64,000 nucleotides of DNA from an uncultured Clostridia bacterium (GTDB taxonomy: Bacteria > Bacillota > Clostridia > Oscillospirales > Ruminococcaceae): positions 186,001 to 250,000 of the forward strand of contig CALZUA010000001.1 in NCBI GenBank assembly GCA_945829235.1, given 5' to 3'. Shown here one piece after another: positions 42,586 through 51,741 of this stretch. Both the position numbers and the translations under genes were made by a program. A model generated the notes under the pieces. The model searched no databases, had not been told where the DNA came from, and saw nothing but the letters and a program-made list of their open reading frames with translations. Numbering within the stretch: position 1 is the first letter of the stretch; every line of letters begins with the position of its first letter.

Positions 42586-43254
42586 ATGATAGAGGTATCG
42601 AACTTAACGAAAATCTACAATCCCAAAAAAGCCAACGAATTTACCGCGCTGAAAAATATTTCACTGAAGATAAACGACGGTGAAATGTCTGCGATAATCG
42701 GGAAATCGGGCGCGGGAAAATCCACGCTTCTGCACATTCTCGCTTGTATCGACGACTATCAGGGCGGCGAATACAAAATTGACAACACTCTTGTCAAGAA
42801 CTTGTCGGAGAAAAGCTCCGCGCGTATCCGTAACGAAAAAATCGGTATGGTTATGCAGGATTTCGCGCTGGTTGAGGATTTCACGGCGATTGAAAACGTG
42901 CTTTTGCCGCTGGAATTCTCGAAGCACAAAAAATCCAACCGACAGGAAAAGGCGTTGAACGCGCTGAAATCGGTTGGAATGGACCGGTTCGCGAAAAAGC
43001 CCGTAAACAAGCTCTCGGGCGGTCAAAAGCAACGTGTTGCCATTGCTCGCGCGATGGTCAACGAGCCATCGCTTATCCTCGCGGACGAGCCTACGGGCGC
43101 TCTCGATACCAAAACTTCCGCTGAGATTATGGACGTTTTCAGAAAGCTGCACTCCGAGGGAAAGACAATTGTTATTGTAACTCACGACCCGGGTGTTGCG
43201 GAGCAATGCGAGAGAATTATCGAGATTTCGGACGGGAATATTATTTCGCAATAA
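42586..43254 (+). CDS. ABC transporter ATP-binding protein, MacB/LolD type
   Basis: A 222-residue ATPase. Walker A IGKSGAGKSTLLHI, signature KLSGGQKQRVAIARA, Walker B LILADEPTGALD and the switch His in VTHDPGV are complete. It has the LolD/MacB-type extension VVEDFTAIENVLLPL. Third gene of the operon, 10 bp behind the second permease with an AAGGAGG site; a strong terminator follows. Confidence 0.95.
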   Translation: MIEVSNLTKIYNPKKANEFTALKNISLKINDGEMSAIIGKSGAGKSTLLHILACIDDYQGGEYKIDNTLVKNLSEKSSARIRNEKIGMVMQDFALVEDFTAIENVLLPLEFSKHKKSNRQEKALNALKSVGMDRFAKKPVNKLSGGQKQRVAIARAMVNEPSLILADEPTGALDTKTSAEIMDVFRKLHSEGKTIVIVTHDPGVAEQCERIIEISDGNIISQ

Positions 43255-43260
43255 CGGTTT

Positions 43261-43288
43261 GCGGCAGTTTTCGGACTGCCGCTTTTTT
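43261..43288 (+). terminator. Intrinsic terminator
   Basis: Stem GCGGCAGT / ACTGCCGC with a 6-base loop and TTTTTT, ending the ABC operon. Confidence 0.92.
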
Positions 43289-43430
43289 CTCAGATATTCT
43301 TGACTTTGCTTTATAAGTTTATGAAAATTTGTTGAAATCAACAAAAATCTTGCAATTTGTTGTTCCGTTTCAGCCGAAAACCTTGTATAATAAAATTACA
43401 AACCAAAACAAAATTACGGAGGTATTTCAA

Positions 43431-43790
43431 ATGAACACGGACAAGATTTATGCACAGGCAATCGCAAATGAGTATTCGCCGAAAGACACATCAAAGGTTG
43501 TTGCTCTGAGGAAGCTTGATAAAAAAGCCAAAACGCCCGCAAACATTTTTGCTTTTACCTTTGGAACGATTATGGCTCTCGTGCTTGGAACGGGAATGTG
43601 CCTGTCGATGAAGGTAATCGGTGATGGTTCTTCGGCTATGATGATAGTCGGCATTATTGTCGGACTTATCGGCATTGCGGGAGTGAGCGTGAATTTCCCG
43701 ATTTACAAAAAAATGCTTGAGAGCGGCAAGAAAAAATACGCGTATGAGATTATGCAACTTGCAAAGGAAATCAGCGACAGTGAAGATTAA
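43431..43790 (+). CDS. Small two-helix membrane protein
   Basis: A 119-residue protein with a charged N-terminus (YSPKDTSKVVALRKLDKKAK), two membrane segments (about 40-58 and 67-88) and a charged C-terminal tail. Homologues in Clostridia are sometimes labelled dihydropteridine reductase, which nothing in the sequence supports. It begins after GGAGGT and lies 21 bp ahead of a TetR gene, so it is probably in the same operon and under its control. Confidence 0.75.
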   Translation: MNTDKIYAQAIANEYSPKDTSKVVALRKLDKKAKTPANIFAFTFGTIMALVLGTGMCLSMKVIGDGSSAMMIVGIIVGLIGIAGVSVNFPIYKKMLESGKKKYAYEIMQLAKEISDSED

Positions 43791-43811
43791 CCCGAGAAAG
43801 GCGGTGATGAA

Positions 43812-44426
43812 ATGAACAAATCCGAGAGCAAATATTTTAACACCGCTGTTTTGATGGACAACGCGCTGATAAGTCTGCTTGAAAAGAAGGATTTTCAGTA
43901 CATTTCAATCAAGGAAATCTGCCAAAAGGCGGGCGTTAACCGCTCAACGTTTTATTTGCATTATGAAACTATCGGCGACCTGCTCGAAGAAGCCACGGAG
44001 TACATTTTAGACAGGTTTGTCGGCTCGTTTGATGTAAATCAAAAAAAGCTCTCGGAGCAGATAGAAACCGCGCCGCTTGACGAGCTTATTCTTGTCAACA
44101 ACGATTATTTGGTGCCGTACTTGAATTTCGTGAAAGAGCATAAAAGCATATTCAACGCGTTTTTCAACAACCCTGAGTGCATGAAAGCGCAGTGGCATTT
44201 TTCCAAGATGAAACAGCATATCCTCAATCCTATTCTCGAAAGATTTGATATACCGCAGAATGTTCAGAATTATCTGATAACCTATTACATCAGCGGTACT
44301 ATTGCAATAGTTAAGGAGTGGCTTGGCGGAAATTGCAAGGAAACCGTTGAAGAAATTGCGGCGATAATAAAAGACTGCGTGCGCCCTAATGGTAGTTTTG
44401 TGAGAAATCGTGAGTGTGCAAGATGA
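43812..44426 (+). CDS. TetR/AcrR-family regulator
   Basis: A 204-residue TetR-type protein. The helix-turn-helix is ISIKEICQKAGVNRSTFYLHY (about residues 30-50), with a C-terminal domain containing the NYLITYYISGTIAIVKEWL helix typical of the TetR_C_7/8 group. It is sandwiched between two membrane-protein genes and overlaps the next by ATGA. It probably controls this unit, possibly with the ABC operon upstream. Confidence 0.9.
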   Translation: MNKSESKYFNTAVLMDNALISLLEKKDFQYISIKEICQKAGVNRSTFYLHYETIGDLLEEATEYILDRFVGSFDVNQKKLSEQIETAPLDELILVNNDYLVPYLNFVKEHKSIFNAFFNNPECMKAQWHFSKMKQHILNPILERFDIPQNVQNYLITYYISGTIAIVKEWLGGNCKETVEEIAAIIKDCVRPNGSFVRNRECAR

Positions 44427-45085
44427 AGAAAATGCTGAAAAAGCTCATTGATATGCGAAAAACCGATTACAGTGCCAAAACGATTGCAACATCTGCAATT
44501 TCTGTTGTAATCGGTTTGGCTTTTACGCTGTATAACGGCTTTCTCGGAGTTTATTATTCCTCAGTTTGGAACGGCACGATTTGTGTTTATTACATTCTGC
44601 TTGCGGTTGTAAGAGGAGTTGTGGTAAACGCGCAGAGGAAAATAAACGGCGGAAAAAACTGCGGTGAAAAATACATCAAGCGGATTTACTGCTCAACGCA
44701 TATAATTTTGTTTGCGATAAATATTGCACTGATTGTGCCGATAGCTGTGATGATAAAAGGGAACAGGGAGTATAATCTCGGGATAATTCCCGCAATTGCA
44801 ATGGCTACATATACGACATATCGCGTAACGATGGCGGTAATCAATCTGAAAAAGTCGAGAAAAAGCAAAAGTTTGTTTATTCGCGAGCTGATAAATATAA
44901 ATTTCATCGACGCGCTGGTTTCGGTTTTGCTTCTTCAAAATACGCTGATAATTGCAAACGAGGGCAAAATGACGGAGGAAATGTCAACGCTGTCAATCGT
45001 TTCAAGCACAGCGATTTGGATTGCGATTGCCGTGATTACCGCTATGTCGTTTGCAAGATCCGAAAGAGCTGAAAACCCACGCTAA
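44423..45085 (+). CDS. Multi-pass membrane protein of unknown function
   Basis: A 220-residue membrane protein with about six hydrophobic segments (24-42, 50-66, 90-112, 122-140, 165-180, 190-212). The N-terminus is positively charged (KKMLKKLIDMRKTDYSAKT). I do not recognise the family with confidence. The ATG at 44423 overlaps the TetR stop (ATGA) and is preferred to a GTG at 44414. It ends a membrane protein-TetR-membrane protein operon. Confidence 0.7.
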   Translation: MKKMLKKLIDMRKTDYSAKTIATSAISVVIGLAFTLYNGFLGVYYSSVWNGTICVYYILLAVVRGVVVNAQRKINGGKNCGEKYIKRIYCSTHIILFAINIALIVPIAVMIKGNREYNLGIIPAIAMATYTTYRVTMAVINLKKSRKSKSLFIRELININFIDALVSVLLLQNTLIIANEGKMTEEMSTLSIVSSTAIWIAIAVITAMSFARSERAENPR

Positions 45086-45165
45086 TTATGATATCGGCAG
45101 GGAAATATATTCCGCCGAAAACGTTTATGAATAATCGATAATGAGTATAATCCGTAAATAAAAAT

Positions 45166-45190
45166 GGGACGCACCAACGTCCCGTTTTTA
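45166..45190 (+). terminator. Intrinsic terminator
   Basis: Six-pair GC-rich stem GGGACG / CGTCCC with a 6-base loop and TTTTTA. Confidence 0.8.
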
Positions 45191-45274
45191 TTATGCGAAC
45201 CATATTCGCGTGTGTATTATTCTGTCTTGCTCTGTTCCGCACTCTTTGCGATATTACACCTCAAAAAAATCTCC

Positions 45275-46216
45275 CTACGCCTTAAACTGTTGAAGCCAAT
45301 CCTTAATACACCGTTTCGTTGCAAAATGGATAGGTTGCGCCGCTAGACGAGAATATTGCTTTTTCACGTTCATTATGCTGTTGTCATCATCGATTTCTCT
45401 CAAAATATGGTTTACATTTTGCGGTGTAAAACATTCTGCATTCGGTATCTCGGACAAAGCGGAAAGCCGTCTGTAATCGGTAGAATTATCTGCTGTACCG
45501 GTAATCGCCAGAATGGGTTTTCCATATTGCTTAAGGAGTTCAACATATTCATCGGAGGAATGGGACGCGTGCTCTCTTATCCACTTTGCGTTGAGCATAG
45601 CGCCGCCGAAAAACACCCTGTCTTTCTTCGCAGAAACGCATTTTTGGAACATAGCGTTAACTTTTGCATCGGTTTTTTCCTGAGATGCCTGACTTCTCAG
45701 GAGCACACCGAGCAAGCCTTTTTTCTTTGCAAATTCCTCAGCCGCAAGATAATTCTGATAAAGCAGGCTATCCTTCATAGAGATTGCCGCTCCGCCCCAA
45801 AGCAAAAGTCCCGCAGTATCTTCTTTTGACGAAAGCAGAGTGGCTATCATTGCGCCCTCGCTGTGACCGCAGACAATAATTTTCGTTTCGTCCACATAGG
45901 GCAAGGCTTTCATGTAACGAATTACAGAAACAGCGTCGTCTGTGAGGTCGCAAAGCCCTGCCGTGTTGTAGTCGCCCGTTGTTTCAAAAGTCCCGCGCTT
46001 GTCATACCGCACGCACACAAAGCCAAATTCCGCGAACATTTTCGCAATATTTTTATACAAGTCTGTCTTGAATTTCTTTTCATTTCCGTCACGGTCGGTC
46101 GTTCCCGTGCCCATTATCAAAACAATTGCGGGGTATTTTTTGCTGTCGTCGGGATATGAAACGGTTGCGCCGATAGAAACGTTGCCCTTGATTGAAACTC
46201 TGTTTTCTTTAACCAT
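45275..46216 (-). CDS. Alpha/beta hydrolase
   Basis: A 313-residue alpha/beta hydrolase. The catalytic nucleophile Ser is in VCGHSEGAMIATLL, the oxyanion region in PAIVLIMGTGTTDRDG, and the likely acid and His in ITGTADNSTDY and NVNHILRE. The layout is that of the dienelactone hydrolase/prolyl-oligopeptidase-like esterases. The ATG at 46216 sits 1 bp behind the stop of the upstream regulator and after GAAGGT, so translation is coupled. The longer upstream frame is not used. Confidence 0.85.
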   Translation of the reverse strand: MVKENRVSIKGNVSIGATVSYPDDSKKYPAIVLIMGTGTTDRDGNEKKFKTDLYKNIAKMFAEFGFVCVRYDKRGTFETTGDYNTAGLCDLTDDAVSVIRYMKALPYVDETKIIVCGHSEGAMIATLLSSKEDTAGLLLWGGAAISMKDSLLYQNYLAAEEFAKKKGLLGVLLRSQASQEKTDAKVNAMFQKCVSAKKDRVFFGGAMLNAKWIREHASHSSDEYVELLKQYGKPILAITGTADNSTDYRRLSALSEIPNAECFTPQNVNHILREIDDDNSIMNVKKQYSRLAAQPIHFATKRCIKDWLQQFKA

Positions 46217-46217
46217 A

Positions 46218-46733
46218 TTATTTACCTTCTTCCTCGACCGGAGCAGAGATGAAAGATACGCTCCGCAGTTTTCCGTTTTCCTCTGCTTGATATTTTTCAA
46301 TAACCGCCGCTATATCCTGCATAAATTTATCAAAGCTGTCGTCAGTCAGCGTGAGAACACAAGTCCTCAGACTCAGGCGGTCTTTTTGCGGATTTGCGTT
46401 ATCTTTACAGCCGTATTTCTGAAACTTCATATACAGCTCCATCAAGAATTGATACGCGGTTTCCGAGATGTTGCTGTTAACGCCGGCAGACATTTTTTCG
46501 ACATTGATAGCAAGCAACCGCTCCAGACTGCCCCTGACTTTTCGCTCCTCTTTTACAAGCAGGACTTCTTCATTCAGCAGGGTGTTGATATGCCGGTACA
46601 GCGTGGGTGCGGGCACATCGGAAATTGCTTCGGAAATCTGTTTTGTTGTTGCCTCACCGTGCGTTTGCAGATACTGCATTACCCGTATTCTCACCGGATT
46701 TGAAAGCACCTTTATAAGCTCCACTGTTCTCAC
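46218..46733 (-). CDS. ArsR-like winged-helix regulator
   Basis: A regulator of about 171 residues. The winged helix is LIKVLSNPVRIRVMQYLQTH with TTKQISEAI and APTLYRHINTLLNEEVL, the ArsR/HTH_20 pattern, followed by a helical C-terminal domain. Start choice is uncertain. The upstream TTG (46745) would be almost at the transcript start, so a GTG at 46733 or 46724 is more likely; the ribosome site AAAGG is close to both. It heads an operon with the hydrolase and probably represses it. Confidence 0.82.
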   Translation of the reverse strand: MRTVELIKVLSNPVRIRVMQYLQTHGEATTKQISEAISDVPAPTLYRHINTLLNEEVLLVKEERKVRGSLERLLAINVEKMSAGVNSNISETAYQFLMELYMKFQKYGCKDNANPQKDRLSLRTCVLTLTDDSFDKFMQDIAAVIEKYQAEENGKLRSVSFISAPVEEEGK

Positions 46734-46750
46734 AACCTTTCTCAAATATG

Positions 46751-46779
46751 ATTATATCATCATTTTTGATAAAAGTCAA
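46751..46779 (-). promoter_or_regulatory. Promoter of the ArsR-like/hydrolase operon
   Basis: Minus strand: TTGACT (46774-46779), 17 bp, TATAAT (46751-46756) with TGA before it. Confidence 0.7.
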
Positions 46780-46868
46780 GAGGGAAAACAAAATTTTATT
46801 GAAATCATTTGTCGGTGTAATTTTGCTTAGTGTTGAAGAATATAAAGACAACAGCAAGCCGCTTCCTC

Positions 46869-46949
46869 TTGACAAACCGCTTGAAACGTGGTAAAATATA
46901 GATAAATTCACGAGAACTTGCAACGAAGAAACTAAATATAGGTGAATTT
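46869..46949 (+). promoter_or_regulatory. Promoter and leader stem of the large dockerin protein
   Basis: TTGACA (46869-46874), 17 bp, TAAAAT (46892-46897) with TGG before it. In the leader, AAATTCAC (46904-46911) can pair with GTGAATTT (46942-46949), a perfect 8-bp dyad starting close to the transcript 5' end. Confidence 0.6.
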
Positions 46950-46974
46950 GATATTTTTGAGAAAGGAAGAAACT

Positions 46975-49900
46975 ATGAAAAAATCCTACAAAAGATGGCT
47001 GTCCGCGTCAATGGCGGCGGTTATGACGGTGAGCTCGGCTTATGTGTCGTAGCTTTTAACAGCAACCACCGCGCTTGCGGACTATGGCAACGAATATATT
47101 GCCACCAAAGACGAATACACCAAACGGTGCTACAACGAGATTGCCACGGCAATAAAGGAAATTGCCGCCGGAAACTTAGAAAGTACGTCTGTTACCGTGA
47201 ACTTTGACACGGCAATAGAATATAACGGAACAAATCTCTCGATTGACACCGATGCGATTATGAAGGCGCTTCTTATCGAATATCCCTACGAAATGTACTG
47301 GTTTGATAAAACAATCGGAATGTCAATATCATACTCGGTGAATACAGTCGGAACAAAGCAAACCGTTCCATCTGTAACGTTTAATTTTACAGTTGCGCAG
47401 GAGTACAAGGGTTCCGAAAACTTCACCGTAAACATCGCCAAGACCACTGCGGCAGCGGCAGCTTCAACAGAGGCAAAGGCTATCGTTGAAGCAAACAAGA
47501 GCAAGACCGACTACGAAAAGCTGGTTGCCTACAAGGAAGCAATCTGCAATTTGGTTACATACAACACGTCAGCAGCGGCAGGCGGCGTGTCCTACGGCGA
47601 CCCGTGGCAGCTTGTTTATGTTTTTGACGGTGATGAAAACACCAACGTTGTCTGCGAGGGCTATTCCAAGGCGTTCCAGTACCTCTGCGACCTCACCACG
47701 TTCAGCGACAGTTCCATAAGATGTGCAACCGTCACCGGCACTATGGCGGGAGGCACGGGCGCGGGCGGTCATATGTGGAATATCGTTACCGTTGGTTCAA
47801 ATCACTATCTTGTTGACGTGACAAACTGCGATGGAAATTCAGTCGGCGCTGATGACTACCTGTTCTTGAAAGGCGCGGATTCCTCCTCTGCAACAGGCTG
47901 TACGTTCAACATATCAAAAGAGGGATATCATCCTGCGACCGTAACCTATACATACGATAGTGATACCACAGCAATGTATAGCACCGACCTGCTCACCGTT
48001 TCCACAGAGGACTACAACCCGCTTGCAAACCCGCTTGCAGGCACTTGCGGCGAAAGCGCGACTTGGGAGCTTACAACGACCGACGACGGCGTGACCTACA
48101 CCCTTGCGATAAGCGGCACGGGAGCAATTTCGGACTATGACGAAAACTCTGCACCGTGGAGCGGCTACTTGGATAAAATTACCGCCGTGACTATCGGTGA
48201 AAATATCACGAAAATAGGCGGCTATGCCTTCAGCGGCTGCGAAAAAGCCACAATAACCATTCCCGCCACAGTTACAGATATATACGGAAATGCATTTAAA
48301 GGCTGCACGATTGCTTTTGCAGAACGTTCCGCCAATCTGAATCTTTTTGACTACGCGCTTGCGGGAATAAAGAACACTTCGCTCGAACTTCCGATTTCGG
48401 TTTCAACTCTCAGAGGTCATCTTCTTGACGGTGCGAAAACAACCGAGCTTACCCTTAAAATCACCGATGGCTCAATTGAAGCCGATGCATTCGCGGGGTC
48501 TAATCTCACGACAATAAACGCTCCGTGCAGTATAAAAAATGCACTTGAAACCGCCGTCAGCGGTTCAACCATAACGGTAGATGCTCCGCACAGCGATAAT
48601 GAAGGAGCAGATGCGACTTGCTCTGTCTGCGGGAAAACAAACCTCTCCAGTAGTTCTGTTACCGTTACTCCGGCTTCTTTCACCTATAACGGCACAGAAC
48701 AGACGGTTTCCTTTACAGACCTTGATGCCGACAGTTACACCATAGTTTCCGGCGGCAAAGCAACCAATGCCGGCACAAATTACAGTGTAACAATCGAGGG
48801 CAGGGGCGATTATTATGGCACAAAGAACGTAAGCTGGTCTATCGGCAAGGCTGACCCTGTCGGTGATAAAGACCGCGAAATAAACATTGTGCGCGGTGTC
48901 GGAACATTCACCGAGCCTACTTTCACGGGCGTTGACGGACAGCCGCTTGCCGGTGAAATAAAATACGGTCAATATGGGGATAGATTATATAATGATATAG
49001 TTGATGAACTCAATGAGTTAGATTCCGATAGTGGTAATCATTTTATACCATATAAGTTTACTCCGAATGACGATACTAATTACAATACTGTAAGTGGTCA
49101 AATAGGTTTCTTTTTTTTCGATGTCGCATTCAAAGTAGGTAACGATACCGCAACAGCCGCAAACGCCGTTACCGTAAAGGCAAACCCGACCTACGGCGAC
49201 GGCGATACTTGGGCGCAAATTCTCAAGCTTAATACGGGGCTGAAAGCCGTTATTGTCAACGAGTGGAATGAACCCACCGGTACAGAGGTAACAACAGGCT
49301 TCTCCCTTGTAATAGAAGGCGTTTCGGACACAAGCGTCAAGCCCAATGCAGGAACTTATACCTACAAGGTTCTTTTCACAGGCACTATCGGCGGCAAGAC
49401 CTACACAAACCACGTTGTAGCAAGCGGAACCGTTAACATAGCGCAGAAAGAGCTTACCGTTACCGCAGGCGATTACAAGGTATCAAAGGTATATAACGGA
49501 ACAACAGCCGCAGGCGCAGGCAGCGGAGATTTTTCTGTAACAGGAAAGCTTGCGGGTGATAGTGTTACGATAAACGCTACTACTATCGGCGAGTACACAA
49601 GCGCCGGAGTTGGCACAAGCAACGTTGATGTTACGGTAACTATCGCCGATAACACGAACTATAAGCTCACCAACACAACCGTTTCCGTTCCCGCCGAGAT
49701 AACCGCGAAGTCTATTACACCAACGGTTGAGGTGACGGGTACTTACACCTACACAGGCTCGGCGATTACGCCAACCATTACGGTTAAGGACGGTGAAACT
49801 GCTCTTACAACAAACGATTTCTCCGCGACAGTCACCAACAACATCAATGCAGGTACTGCAACGATTAAAATCACGGCAAAGTCCGGCGGAAACTACACAT

Positions 49901-51477
49901 TCAGCGATGTTACAAATGATTTCACAATAGACAAGGCTGGCGCGCCGACTGTTTCGGATGTCAACATTGCTTTCGGTTGGAATACAATGGGCGAGCAGAC
50001 AGCGGCTTTAGCTCTTCCGTCTGTTGGAACAGCCACGGCAAAGAGCGTTGTTATCACAGGTGATGACGATATTCTCGGCGATACGGCAACCTACACAGCA
50101 GATGGAATTAAGTTCACGCTTAACGAAAACACCGCCGAAAAGGTTGGAAAAACCGCGACAATCACGGTAACCTTTGAAACGCAGAATTATTTGGATTTCA
50201 CGGCAAATTTGGTTGTTACGCTCACCGCAAAGAAGGATAGGAACACGCCCGAGTGCAAGCTGACGTTCGCGGTGAACAATGATACAATTACGGCGGTTAT
50301 CGAAAAGGTTGACGGAGCGGAATACAGCTTTGACGGAACAACTTGGAGCGAGGCGAACACAGCTGTCGTTGCATCGAATACGGCTGTAAAGGCATATATC
50401 AGACTTGCGGAAACCGATGAATACAACGCAAGCCCGATAGTATCCGCTGAGCTGACCTCGCCGAAGCTGACGGTAAAAGCGCCTGTTATTTCGCCAAAAG
50501 GCGGCAATTTCACAGGCTCGCAGACGATTTCTATTTCTTGCGGCACCAATGGCGCGACAATCTACTATACTACGGACGGCTCAAAGCCGACAACCGGCAG
50601 TGCGCGTTACACCCAGCCTTTTACAATTTCGGAAACGACAACTGTTCAGGCGATTGCGGTTAAGGACGGAATGACAGACAGTGGTGTTGTAACCGAGGTT
50701 TACACCAAAAAAACCTCTTCCGGCATCAACACGGGCGGTGGTTCTTCAAGCGGCTCCGGCGGCTCTTCGGGCGGTTCTTCTTCGACAACAAAGTATCCGT
50801 CAGTTGACGGAAAGACAACAACTTGGTCGGATGTTGCAAGCGACATTGAAAAGCTCCCCGAGGGCAAGACCGAAACCATCAGCCTAAACGGTATTACAAC
50901 CGTTCCTGTTGAAGTTATTAAGGCAATTGCGACATCGAATGCTGAGGTAACGCTTAAGGTTGATAGTGTGTTCAGTTGGACAATCAACGGCTCTGAGCTT
51001 GACGATAAGAACGTACAGGGTGCCGACCTTTCGATTACAAAGACAACAGTTTCGGGTACAAACGAGCTTCGCGGTGTTGTCGGAACAGGCTTCAAAAGTA
51101 ACGGAACAAACGTAAAGTCCGAACTCAACATCAACTTCAAGTCAACGCATTCCGGTGAATTTGCGAATTTGTTCAAGAAGGTTGACGGAAAGCTTGTTTT
51201 CGTGGATAATGTAAAAATCGATGAGAACGGTGCGGCAATCGGTCTTGAGGTGAGCGAAAAGGGCGAGTATGTTGTAATGCTCGGCAAGTTCAGCGACCGC
51301 GCAGGCGATATGGATAACGACGGTGTTATGAACGCGAAAGATTCGCTGGCGGTAATCAAGAATTTCCTCGAAATCGAGAAAGGCGCAAACCCGTTTGTTG
51401 CCGATATGAACGCCGATGGTCGTATCAATGCTAAAGATGCGTTGATTATAATGAAAAAGTTTATTGGGCTTGAGTAA
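46975..51477 (+). CDS. Secreted transglutaminase/LRR/dockerin protein with amber codon in the signal peptide
   Basis: A 1500-codon frame from the ATG at 46975 (site AAAGGA). Codons 1-35 encode a signal peptide (KKSYKRWLSASMAAVMTV) but codon 26 is TAG (47050-47052). After it the frame is open to the end. Regions in order: a transglutaminase-like core with Cys in VVCEGYSKAF, His in GGHMWNIV and Asp in YLVDVTNCD; an LRR_5/BspA-like segment (SGTGAISDYD; IGGYAFSGC); MBG/YDG-type beta domains; a chitobiase C-terminal-like domain (GATIYYTTDGSKPTT); a Gly/Ser linker; a pre-dockerin module; and a C-terminal type I dockerin with two Ca2+ loops (DMDNDGVMNAKDSLAV; DMNADGRINAKDALII). The dockerin implies attachment to a cellulosome-like scaffold. 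Without readthrough only a 25-residue peptide is made, so this is either a fresh nonsense allele, an assembly error, or a suppressed stop. Confidence 0.85.
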
Positions 51478-51487
51478 GGTTAAATGA

Positions 51488-51516
51488 ATAAAAGGTTGCG
51501 TGGATACTCTGCGCAA
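51488..51516 (+). terminator. Hairpin after the large dockerin gene
   Basis: Nine-pair stem AAGGTTGCG / CGCAACCTT with an 11-base loop, 10 bp behind the stop. The T tract is poor, so termination may be partial. Confidence 0.55.
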
Positions 51517-51618
51517 CCTTATCCGAACTCAACGAGCCTGCCGGACTTTTCCCGCCGAGGTAATAAAGGAAATCGCGGAAAATAGCTGTTGTAACGTTCA
51601 AGGTCAACAGAGCGTTCA

Positions 51619-51741
51619 ACGCTCAAGGACTATGATTTCCTGATAAATGTAAAAACTGCAAGCGGCACGGAACAGTCGGAACAGGTACTTTTAGATATGA
51701 CAAAAAACAGCGGTATTTTGAGTACCGCTGTTTTTGTTTAA
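51619..51741 (+). other. Coding relic between the two dockerin genes
   Basis: An open tail reads TLKDYDFLINVKTASGTEQS and continues to VLLDMTKN before entering the terminator hairpin. It looks like the end of a secreted-protein domain without any start, perhaps a leftover of a duplicated or deleted gene. The rest of the 260-bp gap shows no gene. Confidence 0.35.
51707..51735. terminator. Bidirectional terminator between the dockerin genes
   Basis: Nine-pair perfect stem ACAGCGGTA / TACCGCTGT with a 7-base loop, with T runs on the + side and a matching A run (T on the other strand) before it. Confidence 0.85.

Noticed and set aside
43431-43790. Annotation as dihydropteridine reductase
   Set aside because: The protein is a two-helix membrane protein without a nucleotide-binding fold; the name appears to be an inherited mislabel.
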